From Bacillota bacterium (GTDB lineage: Bacteria > Bacillota > Clostridia > Lachnospirales > Lachnospiraceae): DNA of 47,390 nt. Location of the stretch: the NCBI GenBank assembly GCA_023439505.1, contig JAEXNR010000044.1, positions 1-47,390 of the forward strand. The letters are read 5' to 3'. Position numbers and translations under genes: made by a program. Under the pieces are notes generated by a model. The model searched no databases, had not been told where the DNA came from, and saw only the letters and a program-made list of their open reading frames with translations. Positions 27,568 through 37,977 of this stretch are shown in pieces. Each line of letters starts with the position of its first letter. Positions within the stretch are counted from its first letter, which is position 1.

Positions 27568-30132
27568 TCAAGCCTCGATCAGTCCCCGACGTTTTGCCTC
27601 CATTACCGCATCGGCCGAATTATTAACGCCCAGCTTTCCGTAGGCCAGCTGGGTATGGGTCTTGACGGTACTAAGACTCAAACCTGTCATGCTGACAATG
27701 TCCGCATTTTTGTAGCCCTGCGATAGTAAATTAATAATGTACTGCTGCTTCTTGGAGAGCTTGACCGGCTTTTCGCTAAAGTAAGCCGTAATCCCTCTAT
27801 GCTGAGCGGAGACCTCATGCGCACACAGCAGCACCTGTTTTACATACCGGGAATCAAGATGCCCGGAATACTCCGCCCGCTCTGTTTTGGCACTGACCTT
27901 TTTCAGTATTGGAAGTACCGCTGTGCCTTCGTTTGCGATCACTCGAACAGCACCGTAAGGCTGCAACGCGATCAGCGCCTCCTCCAGCAGCTCCATAGCT
28001 TCCTGCTGGGCACCGGTCACCCAGCATAGGGCGGCCTGTAATATACATGCTTCGGCAACGTCGAGCGGGCGGCGGTAATCCACGCAGAGCTTCTTCAACT
28101 TCTCAAGAACTTCCCCAGCCTTTTGCTGCTCTGTTAGAACGATGTAAGCCCGCGCAGTAGTGAAATACTGGTAGAGCCTATAAAATCGGAGCTGCTCGTC
28201 GTCGTTAATAAAAATCTGTTCCAACCACGATTGAGCGGCCTGCCTGTCGGCATCCCACAGCTTATGCTTCGTATCAACCGCGAGAAAATTGGGATTGAGG
28301 TATAGGGCGTTTTCATCTATAATGCGGGCAGAAAACTGTTCTCTCGTTTTTTTTGATTCACCCGTTTTCCCAATAGCGTCCTGAATACCGGATAACATCA
28401 TAAAGAAGCAGAAGTGCATCTCAAAGCGCAGTTCTTTTGTAAGCTGGCTCTGTGCCAGAGTGATGGCCTCCAATGCCTTTTCCAGTTTGTTCTGTTCAAA
28501 AAACAACCCGGCACGGACGCAGGTGCAGAACACATCAACCTCATTAACATAAAAGGTGCCAAATACCTCGTGAATTTCCTGTAAGTGTCCATCCAGATCC
28601 GTCAAAACATCCAGACAATCGCAAATGGAGCGGTGCATATAGGGGAAATTCTGTGTGACCGAGGGTGTATACAAATTCAAATCGGACATGCTTTTCTCAG
28701 GCAGAGTACTTGGCCAGGAAGAAAATACCTCCGCGAATTCATGGAGTCCCATGCGGAAATCGGCGAATCCAATGGTCAGCGCATACCCGAGTAAATCCTC
28801 ATCCTTGAGAGCATCCGAATTGTTGACGATATATTCGTCCGCTGCATCAATATAGTCCAGTGCGGCCCTGGCATTGCCATTTAAAAAGTTTGCCCACGCG
28901 GCTTCAATCAGCAGTGTGATATTGCTGCGGATAAATTTTTCGGACAGCTTTTCCAGCACAAAGGTGGAGGTGTAATTAATCCACTCCTCAACACTGAAAT
29001 CCCGATAGATGGAGTTTAACTGATGAAAACAGTGGTTGATACCATTTTGATCTTCCGCCCGGACGTAATAAGCAAGGGCAGTAAAATATTCGCCCCGGTC
29101 ATAATATAGCCCGGCAACTTTCAGGAACAGTTTCAGAATATCGATATCCGGTCGTTCTTTCAATTGGCCTCTTAGAAATTCAGAAAACAGATGGTGATAC
29201 CGATAGGTGTGCTGAGAGGTCTTGACTGCGAATAGATTTTGAATCAGCAGTCTGTCCAGAATTTCGTCCGCGTTTTTTTTGCCGGTCAAAAGCTGGCACA
29301 GCTGTGCATCCATCTCGTTTGCCACAGAGGTTAACAGCATAAATTCCCGCAGCTCCGGATCCCACTTATCCCAGATGTTTTTCGTGATATAACGTTCAAG
29401 AAACTGCCCTCCGCCTTGGGGCGTGTCAAGGGATTCGCTTTTAGACAAAGCATTAATGCCGATAGCCCAGCCTCCCGTGGTGTCAAGCACCATCTTTGCC
29501 TGTGCCTTGGTAAGCTTGCGCCCCAAGGCACCATAATATGTTTGTATTTCCTCCGCCGAAAATGCCAGCTCGTCCGCTGTAATGGGAATACTGTTTCTGC
29601 TCTCCGTGAATTCCTGTAATTCATCGGGGAGCTTATTTCTGCTTAAAAGTAAAATATCAAAGGAATGGGGCATCCGTTTCAGGATAAATGGCAGGGCTTT
29701 GAGGATTTTCTTATTGGTAATCGTATGTAAATCGTCCATTACCAGCGCATAAGCGCCATCATCCTGTGTAAATTCCAGCAAAAACCGGATGGTATTCTCA
29801 ACAGGCGAGGAATAAAAGGCTTTGCTATTTAAAATTTCCTCCATTTTTGCGTTATCCGGCTGTACCGACAGGATTCCGGTGCAGAACAGCTTATAAAACA
29901 CAAAGGGTGCGTTATCATATTCATCCAGGCCGATCCAAACCGATTTACGTTTAGAAGCACTGAGCCACAGCAGAGTAGATACTGTTTTTCCATAACCTGC
30001 AGGAGCGGACACCACCGTAAGTCGATTTGCCGACTCCTGCCCAAACCGGTTCAGAACCGAAGTTCTCGGTGCGCAGACCTCCGGCATCGGGGTTGGGATA
30101 AATTTGTCGTTAATGTAGTTGTTGGAAGACAT
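27568..30132 (-). CDS. MalT-like LuxR family transcriptional regulator
   Basis: This 854-residue regulator has a STAND-type ATPase with Walker A at residues 43-50 (APAGYGKT) and a Walker B-like ALVMDDLHTI. A WHD-like region and a long TPR-type helical sensor region (~350-770) follow. The C-terminal LuxR helix-turn-helix reads LSQGYKNADIVSMTGLSLST. MalT-type proteins oligomerise on ATP and an inducer and activate promoters with poor -35 boxes. An AGAGAGGAG site precedes the ATG. It is divergent from the giant secreted protein gene. The shared intergenic region recurs before the peptide-export cluster, so it is the best candidate regulator of both. Its inducer is unknown. Confidence 0.9.
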   Translation of the reverse strand: MSSNNYINDKFIPTPMPEVCAPRTSVLNRFGQESANRLTVVSAPAGYGKTVSTLLWLSASKRKSVWIGLDEYDNAPFVFYKLFCTGILSVQPDNAKMEEILNSKAFYSSPVENTIRFLLEFTQDDGAYALVMDDLHTITNKKILKALPFILKRMPHSFDILLLSRNKLPDELQEFTESRNSIPITADELAFSAEEIQTYYGALGRKLTKAQAKMVLDTTGGWAIGINALSKSESLDTPQGGGQFLERYITKNIWDKWDPELREFMLLTSVANEMDAQLCQLLTGKKNADEILDRLLIQNLFAVKTSQHTYRYHHLFSEFLRGQLKERPDIDILKLFLKVAGLYYDRGEYFTALAYYVRAEDQNGINHCFHQLNSIYRDFSVEEWINYTSTFVLEKLSEKFIRSNITLLIEAAWANFLNGNARAALDYIDAADEYIVNNSDALKDEDLLGYALTIGFADFRMGLHEFAEVFSSWPSTLPEKSMSDLNLYTPSVTQNFPYMHRSICDCLDVLTDLDGHLQEIHEVFGTFYVNEVDVFCTCVRAGLFFEQNKLEKALEAITLAQSQLTKELRFEMHFCFFMMLSGIQDAIGKTGESKKTREQFSARIIDENALYLNPNFLAVDTKHKLWDADRQAAQSWLEQIFINDDEQLRFYRLYQYFTTARAYIVLTEQQKAGEVLEKLKKLCVDYRRPLDVAEACILQAALCWVTGAQQEAMELLEEALIALQPYGAVRVIANEGTAVLPILKKVSAKTERAEYSGHLDSRYVKQVLLCAHEVSAQHRGITAYFSEKPVKLSKKQQYIINLLSQGYKNADIVSMTGLSLSTVKTHTQLAYGKLGVNNSADAVMEAKRRGLIEA

Positions 30133-30155
30133 GGCAGACTCCTCTCTATAACGGT

Positions 30156-30184
30156 ATTATATTTTGCTGAGGATATAAAATCAA
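30156..30184 (-). promoter_or_regulatory. Promoter of the LuxR regulator
   Basis: On the minus strand TTGATT (30184-30179) and a perfect TATAAT (30161-30156) are 17 bases apart, 23 bases before the start codon. This segment is missing from the second copy of the region near 38035. Confidence 0.65.
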
Positions 30185-30189
30185 GACAA

Positions 30190-30316
30190 ATAAATTTCAA
30201 AAACCTCATACCGGTACGATGTTCAATGCTGGGATTTAATGGTAGTCTATATTATGAGTATGATTGAATTTTTATCCCGATTTTGTATCCTGCTGACATG
30301 TATGTACAAAGAGATT
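30190..30316 (+). promoter_or_regulatory. Shared regulatory element, copy 1 (before giant secreted protein)
   Basis: This 127-bp stretch recurs at 38035-38159 with roughly four-fifths identity by eye. Best-kept blocks are AAAAACCTCATA, GGTACGATGTTC and the exact 22-mer that starts GACATGTATG and ends in GAGATT. A TATATT -10-like box at 30248-30253 lies at the same offset as TATACT in copy 2, and neither has a good -35. This suits an activator-dependent promoter bound by the adjacent LuxR regulator. The remaining gap to the gene at 30416 shows only its AAAGGAGAG site. Confidence 0.65.
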
Positions 30317-30415
30317 ATGAAGAGGAACGCTAAGAACGACTATTCTAAAGTACAGTACGAGAAGCAGATAAAAATGAATGGTGTGTAAAAAAATGATCGA
30401 TTAAAGGAGAGAGAG

Positions 30416-33400
30416 ATGAAACGCGTTTTCAAACAAATATTATGCAAATTGCTGATGCTTGTAGTGGCAATAACTCTGAGCCTGGGTGGCCTGGCTGTCA
30501 TTGCCGGGCCTGTTCAGGCCGCAGCGGCAGATGGATACAAAAGGCTTCACACGCTGAAGGCCGGCGATAAGGTGACGCTCGGCGGGTATCGTTGGATTGT
30601 GCTGAATCCAATCACGGGATACCTGCTGATGGATGAGGTATATGGGCAAGGTCCCTTTTCGCCTGTAACCGGAGGGCTCGATATCATTAACATCAATGAA
30701 CAGTACAATGTCGGAAGCCTTCTGAATAATGCTGCTGTCACAGTCAATGATAAAGGAGAGTTGGCCGCTTATGGACACGGATTTGGCGATCTGCCCGGTT
30801 TCCTTGCAAGTATGGCGAATAATAACAGCGACTATTTAAAATTGATATTGCAGCACGTCTGGGCTACAGGGGCTCAGGGCCATGAAGATAAACCAAGTCC
30901 TATTGCAAGCTTAACTAGCATCTTCAAGGTCGCTTTACTCAGCTATGATGAGTTTAATGCGTTCAAGGACATTCCCGGTGTCGTTCTGCCCGGCCAGGCG
31001 TGGTGGCTTCGTACGGGAACAATCGACGACGACGAAACGGTATGGTCGGTTAATAACAGCAGCTTGGAAAGAAAGATCTTTAAGGATAAAATGGGTATCC
31101 GTCCTGCGATGTACGTGAATACCAATACGTTCTGTGCCACTACCGATACCGCCGGCCAGTACGATGCAGTCCTTCCGCAGCCGGATGCGATTGCAATGCC
31201 AACTACGCCTTCTTTTGCTCCGGGAACTCATGTAGGCTTTACAAGCGTTACCGCTAAAGCAACGCTGGCTGGGGGAAAGCTGGCCGTGCAGCTCTCACAT
31301 CACGCCATTACTCCTCCCCAAAATGCGTTTCAGATTACTGATATTTCTGCGGAATCCGACAGTAAGGGAATCGTCTATCCGTATACGGTAGGGAGCGAAT
31401 TCGGTTTTGCCAAAGCCGGTGATTACGTCGGTGTGTATGATTTGGATAACAAAGGGCATGTTTATGCGTTCACACAGCATCAACTGACCAACGATGAAAT
31501 TAAGCAAGCGACCGTCGGTTTAAGAGAGCCGTTAAAGTACTTGGAGCCAGGAAGCATCATTCATTTCGCCGGAAAAGAATGGGTTTTGTTGGATCCGGAC
31601 ACAGGCTATGTGCTGATGAAGGGCGAATATAGCAAAGAGCCTGTTAGCGGGTATCGTCCGGGCATCAAAGGTCTCAAAGGGTATGAAGAAGACGGAGCAT
31701 TTTATAAGTACTTGAACGCACTGGATTACAATGCAAGCCGATACTCAAGCATAGGGTTCTATCAATATCTTAATGATAACTATCCACAGAATATCTCGCT
31801 GATACAGGATCACGAATGGACGCAGACTGTATACGAATATTTTAGTCTTGATAGAGTGTCTGACACAGTAACGATGAAGAGCAAGATCGGCTTGCTCAGC
31901 TGTCAGGAATTTTACAAGTACAAAAGCTTGATCCCAAGTATTGGGAACTTTTACTGGATGATTGATTATAATGTTGATTTAACTGTCATTGGGAATTATC
32001 ATTGGATGGCAAATGATTCTGGCATCGGTTATACAGACGCTGAATCGAAAAAGGTGATTGTAAGACCGGCGCTTTATCTGAATCCAACCGTCGAGGTTTA
32101 TGCGGGAAACAACAATGTTGTCAGAGCGGTTGCGGATTTAAACACTGCGCCGACTGCCGTTCCGGGCATTTTGGAGACAACAACGGTTACAGCAGTACCC
32201 AATGTTTCATCGAATAAGCTGAAATATCAGTGGTCAGCAACAGATATCATTCCGCCGGAGATTTATACAAGCGCACCCGCCGGGCTGCTGGAATACAGTG
32301 AAAACATTCCGGCCAAGCCGGGTGATTACATAGGTGTATATGAAATTGACACTGATAATAAGGTCGTCGCCTATGGCGAGCTTCAGTTGACCGCCGACAT
32401 GTGCTCACCTGTAGCGCCGCAAATAACGCCAAACGGCGGCACCTATACCCCGGCTCAAACGGTTTCTCTCTCCTTTAATCCAGGAGCTGCGGGAGATACG
32501 GCTTACTATACGACAGACGGCAGCGATCCGTATACCAGTGCTACTAAGATTAAGTATACCGCTCCGTTTACCGTGGATCGTTCCATGACTGTGCGGGCGC
32601 AGGTGTTTAATAGTGGTCTGGGAGGATGGAGCAGGCTTACGTCGGCCGATTTTATTCGGCATTCTACGATTAACCTGACGACGGTCACATTCGATAAGAA
32701 TTCTCATAAGGATCTGGCAGTGGAACTGGCGCTGAACGGCAACCAATTGACCGGCATCCGCAAAGGTTTGGCTGTACTTACACCAGGTATGCATTATACG
32801 CTGTCGGGCAATATGGTCACGATTTCGGCAGACTACCTATCGGGATTTGATATCGGCAGTTTTAATTTTACCTTTGAATTCAGCAAAGGAAACTCTTCCG
32901 TGCTTTCTATTACGATCATCAGCTCCGATATACAAGATTCTGCCGTTTCCGAAGTTAACACGATCTTTGATCAGAATCCGGATGGAAATTTGTATGTTGA
33001 TTTACCGGTAACACTTCAATTAAACGGCAATACGCTGGTAGATGTGAAAAATGGCTCCAACACATTAGTTCGGGGAACGGACTATGTTGTCACGGATGAA
33101 TCTACGGTGATTCTCAAGAAAACCTACCTGTCAACCATAACGCCGTCAAAAAATACGGCAACACTGACTTTTGTATTCGATAAAGGCGCAAACACGAATA
33201 CGGCAAACCTTAAGATAAAATTGATCAACAGTTCCTTGGCAGCAGTAACAATCAAGGCAAAGGATTCTCAGGGCAATCTATATGCGGACGGCACCGGACA
33301 TATGCTGTTTTTTATTCCGGCGGCAGACGGAGAGCACTGGGGAATCTCAATGAAAGGCGGAACGGTTTATTCTCTTGCAGGGAATGCCACAGGCGGATAC

Positions 33401-36400
33401 GCTGGGGACGAGGGACCCGTAACGGGCGCTGCTTTCCTTAACCCGAGGGATATTTCCATCGATCATAATGGGAATATCTATATTCGTGATTTTGGAAACA
33501 GGGTAATTCGCGAAATAGCGGCTGCAGACGGAGAGCAATGGGGAATTTCCATGGTGGCCGGTAATATATATACCGTTACTCCGGATAAGAATACTGATAT
33601 TTATGGGATGTGGGTAGATCAGGATGGGGATATCATTTATTCGCTGACCGCTGGGGAATATCGCATTAAGATGCAGGCGGCAGTAAGCGGAACGAAGTAC
33701 GGCATCACAATGGAAGCCGGGAACACCTATACGATTGCGGGTACAGGAGTCTATGCTGGAATTATCCCAGATGGAGGAGTTGCGCTTGAAACCCCTATCG
33801 ACGCTCCCTCTATCTTGACAACCGACAAAGCCGGAAATATTTACTTTGTGAAAGAAGGCTTTATCCATATGCTGCCGGTGTCAGATGGAACGTATTTCAA
33901 TCGTGCCATGACAGCCGGTCATGTGTATCTTGTTGCCGGAAAAGGAACGCATGGCAACTCCGGAGACGGTCAAAACGCTCGTCAAGCGTTATTTGGCATA
34001 GTGGCAGGGATAGCAGTGGATGAGAATGGCAATTTGTTTATCGCGGATAAAGATTACAATGTCATTCGGGAAGTAGCAGGCACAACAATGACGCGAAATG
34101 GAGTGTCTGTAACCGCAGGTAATATCTATACGGTAGCTGTAGCTGATTCATTTGACTGCTCCCAGGGGGTATATGCGAACAAAACCGGAGGTATTTGGAT
34201 TCCAGATTTGACTCTGGGTAAATTTGGGGTGCGCGAAATTTCTGCTCCTACGCCCACCGTACCCGCAGCCTCAGTAAATAAAAAGGAATTGAATCAAGCA
34301 TTATCACAGGCGGTAAATAAAATAAAAAGCATAATGATTGGAACAGCCGTAGGTAATGTGTCGCAAGAAGCAAAGGATACATTCCAGTCGGCGATTGATG
34401 CCGCAACGGCAGTTAAAACCAACGCAAGTGCTACCCAAGCAGCGGTGGATGAACAGACTACAGCGCTATACTCAGCAATGGATGTATTTTATGATGCAAT
34501 AATAATGGAAAAGTACCTTACGGGAATACCCGCCCCGGTTGGCATCACAGGCCTTGCCAATGGTGTGCCCAAGACCAAAGCCGGGCTCACCCTGCCCGAT
34601 ACTGTTATAGTTGAAACCGATCTAGGCAACGTACAGGCTGATGTCACCTGGGATGTAAATTCCAGTTCCTATGATCCGGACAACACTGCCGAGCAGACCT
34701 TTACGGTAACTGGTACAGTAACCTTGCCGGGGAATGTTCTCAATCTGGAAAGCATTCCACTGGAGGTAAGCATCAGTGTGACCGTCAATGATGCTTCCGC
34801 AGCGACCCTGGAGAGTATTGCCATCACTACCCCTGCAAGTAAGCTGACCTATACGGTAGGAGACAGTCTTGATATCAGCGGCATGGTGGTGACAGGAACC
34901 TACAGAGATAATTCATCAAAGACAGAAGCCATAACAACAGCCGAAATAACCGGATTTGACAGAAGAGCACCGGCAGTGGATCAGGTACTGACGGTAATGG
35001 TAGGCGGAAAGCCCACTACCTATACCGTGACGATCAAAGCAGTACCGGCACCGACTCTGGAAAGCATTGCCATCACAACGCCGGCAACCAAGCTGATCTA
35101 TACGGTAGGAGACAGTCTTGATATCAGTAGCATGGTGGTAACAGGAACCTACAGCGATAATTCATCAAAAACAGAAGCCATAACAACAGCCGATATAACC
35201 GGATTTGACAGTAGCGCACCGGCAGTGGATCAGGTACTGACGGTAACGGTAGGAGGAAAGACTGGCACCTACACTGTAACCATCAAAGCAGTACCGGCAC
35301 CGACCCTGGAGAGCATTGCTATCACAACGCCAGCAACCAAGCTGATCTATACGGTAGGAGACAGTCTTGATATCAGCGGTATGGTGGTGACAGGAACCTA
35401 CAGCGACAGCAGCACAAAGACAGAATCATTCACAGCCTCCGATATAACTGGCTTTGACAGCAGTGCACCGGCAGTGGATCAGGTACTGACGGTAACGGTA
35501 GGAGGTAAGACAACTACTTATACTGTAACCATCAAAGCAGTACCTGCACCGACCCTGGAGAGCATTGCTATCACAACGCCAGCAACCAAGTTGATCTATA
35601 CGGTAGGAGACAGTCTTGATATCAGTAGCATGGTGGTAACAGGAACCTACAGTGATAATTCATCAAAGTTAGAAGCCATAACAACGGCCAACATAACCGG
35701 ATTTGACAGCAGTGCACCGGCAGTGGATCAGGTACTGACGGTAATGGTAGGAGGTAAGACTACAACTTATACTGTAACCATAAACGCAGTACCGGCACCG
35801 ACCCTGGAGAGCATTGCCATCACAACGCCAGCAACCAAGCTGACCTACACCGTAGGAGACAGTCTTGATATCAGCGGTATGGTGGTAGCAGGAACTTACA
35901 GCGATAATTCATCAAAGTTAGAAGCCATAACAACGGCCAACATAACCGGATTTGACAGCGGTGCACCGTCAGTGGATCAGGTACTGACGGTAAAGGTAGG
36001 CGGTAAGACTGCAACTTATACTGTAACCATCAACGCAGTACCGGCACCGCCCCTGGAGAGCATTGCCATCACTACCCCTGCAAGTAAGCTGACCTATATG
36101 GTAGGAGACAGTCTTGATATCAGCGGCATGGTGGTGACAGGAACCTACAGCGACAGCAGCACAAAGACAGAAGCCATAACAACGGCCAACATAACCGGAT
36201 TTGACAGCAGTGTACCGACAGTGGATCAGGTACTGACGGTAATGGTAGGCGGAAAGACCACTACCTACACCGTGACGATCACCGTAACTACCTATCAGGT
36301 CACCATAAATGGCAGCTATGCAGCCGCAAGCGGTGCAGGCAGCTATTCTTCGGGAGATGTTGTCATCATCAATGCAGGAAGCCGCAGCAATTACACCTTC

Positions 36401-37732
36401 AATGGCTGGACTTCTGCTGATGGCATAACCTTCTCCAGCGCAAACAGTACGATGACAACCTTTACTATGCCAGCAAAGACTGTGACTGTAATTGCTTCCT
36501 GGAGCTATAACTCTAGTACGGGCGACAGTAGTTCCGGTAGTAGCAACATTACCGATACGCAAACAGAAATAACTTTGGGCGGCACTCCCACTACAGTGGA
36601 TGGAAACAGCGAATATACGGCTACGATAACAGCTGATCAGGTCAATAACAAGTCGGTAAGCAGAGCGGTAGTGACCATCGGCGAGACAACCGTCTCCTTA
36701 CCGGCCTCCGTACTCATCGACGCTCTCAGAAGCGGAACCGGTCTTACACTTACCCAAAGTGCTCCCCCGGCTTCCGCTCTGGCTTCAGCTCAGGATGCGG
36801 CAGAAATGACAAGCAGTATTGCCCTTACAGTCATAAATATCAGCCTCAGCCGGACTGTGACTGAGGGTACGGAAGAAATTCATAATCTTTCCGGTAAGGT
36901 TACCGTAACAATTGCCCTTACCAAAGAGCAGGCAGCCGCAATCGCAGCAGGCAATCAGGCATATATATATTATTATGATCCAGAAACGGGTTCGTTGACC
37001 GATATGGAGGCAGTCTTTGATTTGACCGCAAAAACAGCCACCTTCAGCACAATGCATTTCAGCATCTACGTCCTTACAGCTTCCGGTTTGACAAAGCCGT
37101 CGGCGTCAGGTGTCATAGATCAGGGTATTTATGGAGACGACCGTACAATTACCTTTGAAGAAGCAACGGCAGCCTTAGACGGTGAGGCCATAAAGAGCGG
37201 TCATACGGTAAGCAGCGAGGGAAGTCATATCCTTGTGCTAACGGATCAGTATGGTATCACTGCATCGATTGAGTTTGTCATCGATAAATCCGCTCCTGTT
37301 ATAAAAGTGGTTAATTCGAAGAAGGCATCTGTGAAAAACAAAGGCATCTCAAACAGCAATGTAACGGTAACAATCTCAGATTTATCTGAGGTAACCAAAA
37401 CAGTTACAAGAAACGGTAAGGCCTATGCATGGCCGTCCCAAAATACCTTTACGAAGGAAGGAAAATATGTCATAACTGTAAAGGATGAGCTTGGGAGCAG
37501 CATCAACAGCGTATTTACCATAGACAAAACCGTTCCTGTAATTACCATGAAAGCAAGTAAGAAGGGAAAAACCGTAAGCATTCAGGAAACGAATCTCTCT
37601 TCCAAAACAGTAACCCTGAACGGCAAAAAGATAGCGTGGCCGAAGAACAACACGTTTACCAAAGCCGGCTCCTATGTAGTCACGGTAACCGATCAGGCAA
37701 AGCATAAGACACAATATCAATTTAAAATTTAA
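30416..37732 (+). CDS. Giant secreted multi-domain surface protein (Ig-like, NHL-like, X2-like domains)
   Basis: The 2438-residue protein starts with a signal peptide (basic MKRVFK, long hydrophobic core, cleavage after GPVQA). Domains by sequence: two related regions with YRWIVLNPITGYLLM and KEWVLLDPDTGYVLM (~45-240, ~370-560; DUF6273-like at best); a chitobiase-C-like stretch with YYTTDGSDPYT (~665-735); two X2-like modules (~745-935); NHL-like beta-propeller repeats with PRDISIDHNGNIYI (~985-1270); a helical FIVAR-like segment (~1285-1365); a Big_4-like domain; six Big_3-like Ig repeats (~1463-1958); an InlB-B-like repeat with FNGWTSADG; and further Ig-like C-terminal repeats. No LPxTG, SLH or cell-wall-binding repeat was seen, so anchoring is unclear. 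It probably acts as an adhesin or scaffold outside the cell. It is divergent from the LuxR regulator. Confidence 0.85.
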   Translation: MKRVFKQILCKLLMLVVAITLSLGGLAVIAGPVQAAAADGYKRLHTLKAGDKVTLGGYRWIVLNPITGYLLMDEVYGQGPFSPVTGGLDIININEQYNVGSLLNNAAVTVNDKGELAAYGHGFGDLPGFLASMANNNSDYLKLILQHVWATGAQGHEDKPSPIASLTSIFKVALLSYDEFNAFKDIPGVVLPGQAWWLRTGTIDDDETVWSVNNSSLERKIFKDKMGIRPAMYVNTNTFCATTDTAGQYDAVLPQPDAIAMPTTPSFAPGTHVGFTSVTAKATLAGGKLAVQLSHHAITPPQNAFQITDISAESDSKGIVYPYTVGSEFGFAKAGDYVGVYDLDNKGHVYAFTQHQLTNDEIKQATVGLREPLKYLEPGSIIHFAGKEWVLLDPDTGYVLMKGEYSKEPVSGYRPGIKGLKGYEEDGAFYKYLNALDYNASRYSSIGFYQYLNDNYPQNISLIQDHEWTQTVYEYFSLDRVSDTVTMKSKIGLLSCQEFYKYKSLIPSIGNFYWMIDYNVDLTVIGNYHWMANDSGIGYTDAESKKVIVRPALYLNPTVEVYAGNNNVVRAVADLNTAPTAVPGILETTTVTAVPNVSSNKLKYQWSATDIIPPEIYTSAPAGLLEYSENIPAKPGDYIGVYEIDTDNKVVAYGELQLTADMCSPVAPQITPNGGTYTPAQTVSLSFNPGAAGDTAYYTTDGSDPYTSATKIKYTAPFTVDRSMTVRAQVFNSGLGGWSRLTSADFIRHSTINLTTVTFDKNSHKDLAVELALNGNQLTGIRKGLAVLTPGMHYTLSGNMVTISADYLSGFDIGSFNFTFEFSKGNSSVLSITIISSDIQDSAVSEVNTIFDQNPDGNLYVDLPVTLQLNGNTLVDVKNGSNTLVRGTDYVVTDESTVILKKTYLSTITPSKNTATLTFVFDKGANTNTANLKIKLINSSLAAVTIKAKDSQGNLYADGTGHMLFFIPAADGEHWGISMKGGTVYSLAGNATGGYAGDEGPVTGAAFLNPRDISIDHNGNIYIRDFGNRVIREIAAADGEQWGISMVAGNIYTVTPDKNTDIYGMWVDQDGDIIYSLTAGEYRIKMQAAVSGTKYGITMEAGNTYTIAGTGVYAGIIPDGGVALETPIDAPSILTTDKAGNIYFVKEGFIHMLPVSDGTYFNRAMTAGHVYLVAGKGTHGNSGDGQNARQALFGIVAGIAVDENGNLFIADKDYNVIREVAGTTMTRNGVSVTAGNIYTVAVADSFDCSQGVYANKTGGIWIPDLTLGKFGVREISAPTPTVPAASVNKKELNQALSQAVNKIKSIMIGTAVGNVSQEAKDTFQSAIDAATAVKTNASATQAAVDEQTTALYSAMDVFYDAIIMEKYLTGIPAPVGITGLANGVPKTKAGLTLPDTVIVETDLGNVQADVTWDVNSSSYDPDNTAEQTFTVTGTVTLPGNVLNLESIPLEVSISVTVNDASAATLESIAITTPASKLTYTVGDSLDISGMVVTGTYRDNSSKTEAITTAEITGFDRRAPAVDQVLTVMVGGKPTTYTVTIKAVPAPTLESIAITTPATKLIYTVGDSLDISSMVVTGTYSDNSSKTEAITTADITGFDSSAPAVDQVLTVTVGGKTGTYTVTIKAVPAPTLESIAITTPATKLIYTVGDSLDISGMVVTGTYSDSSTKTESFTASDITGFDSSAPAVDQVLTVTVGGKTTTYTVTIKAVPAPTLESIAITTPATKLIYTVGDSLDISSMVVTGTYSDNSSKLEAITTANITGFDSSAPAVDQVLTVMVGGKTTTYTVTINAVPAPTLESIAITTPATKLTYTVGDSLDISGMVVAGTYSDNSSKLEAITTANITGFDSGAPSVDQVLTVKVGGKTATYTVTINAVPAPPLESIAITTPASKLTYMVGDSLDISGMVVTGTYSDSSTKTEAITTANITGFDSSVPTVDQVLTVMVGGKTTTYTVTITVTTYQVTINGSYAAASGAGSYSSGDVVIINAGSRSNYTFNGWTSADGITFSSANSTMTTFTMPAKTVTVIASWSYNSSTGDSSSGSSNITDTQTEITLGGTPTTVDGNSEYTATITADQVNNKSVSRAVVTIGETTVSLPASVLIDALRSGTGLTLTQSAPPASALASAQDAAEMTSSIALTVINISLSRTVTEGTEEIHNLSGKVTVTIALTKEQAAAIAAGNQAYIYYYDPETGSLTDMEAVFDLTAKTATFSTMHFSIYVLTASGLTKPSASGVIDQGIYGDDRTITFEEATAALDGEAIKSGHTVSSEGSHILVLTDQYGITASIEFVIDKSAPVIKVVNSKKASVKNKGISNSNVTVTISDLSEVTKTVTRNGKAYAWPSQNTFTKEGKYVITVKDELGSSINSVFTIDKTVPVITMKASKKGKTVSIQETNLSSKTVTLNGKKIAWPKNNTFTKAGSYVVTVTDQAKHKTQYQFKI
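34803..36290 (+). repeat. Six tandem 249-bp repeats encoding Ig-like domains
   Basis: The unit beginning at the codon for Leu-Glu-Ser-Ile-Ala recurs at about 34805, 35054, 35303, 35552, 35801 and 36050, exactly 249 bases (83 residues) apart. Repeats are nearly identical at the DNA level, including silent sites. Each encodes a Big_3-like module with TYTVGDSLDISGMVVTGTY and a linker containing VPAP. High DNA identity implies recent duplication or gene conversion, and likely copy-number variation between strains. Confidence 0.9.
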
Positions 37733-37920
37733 AAAGCCTTCCGTCGGAAGTGGAGACATCGAAAAACGCTATTACTTCACCAAGGATGCCGTAATAGTAT
37801 CCTGCAATCAGCTAAAGGCGGGGACACAAAGCGAAAAGCCTAAGGCACATAGATGCTATGATAGTCTTACAGCCGGAAGCAAGCTGAACCGCCAGGACGC
37901 TTCACTTGACATGAATCAAA

Positions 37921-37955
37921 GAGCCTGCCCTCTTTTTTATAAGGGCAGGTTCTTT
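37921..37955 (+). terminator. Candidate terminator downstream of giant secreted protein gene
   Basis: GAGCCTGCCCT at 37921-37931 pairs with AGGGCAGGTTC at 37942-37952 (one G-T pair) around a T-rich loop and is followed by TTT. It lies about 190 bases past the stop codon. Confidence 0.55.
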
Positions 37956-37977
37956 CGGCTTTTGAGGGAGTACCAGG

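Noticed and set aside
34803..36290. Regular repeats that might suggest a CRISPR array
   Set aside because: The unit is 249 bases, in frame, and codes for 83-residue Ig-like modules with no spacers.
35969..36562. Long minus-strand frame within the Ig repeat array
   Set aside because: It is a shadow of the repetitive coding sequence of the giant secreted protein, and has no start signal or recognisable domain.
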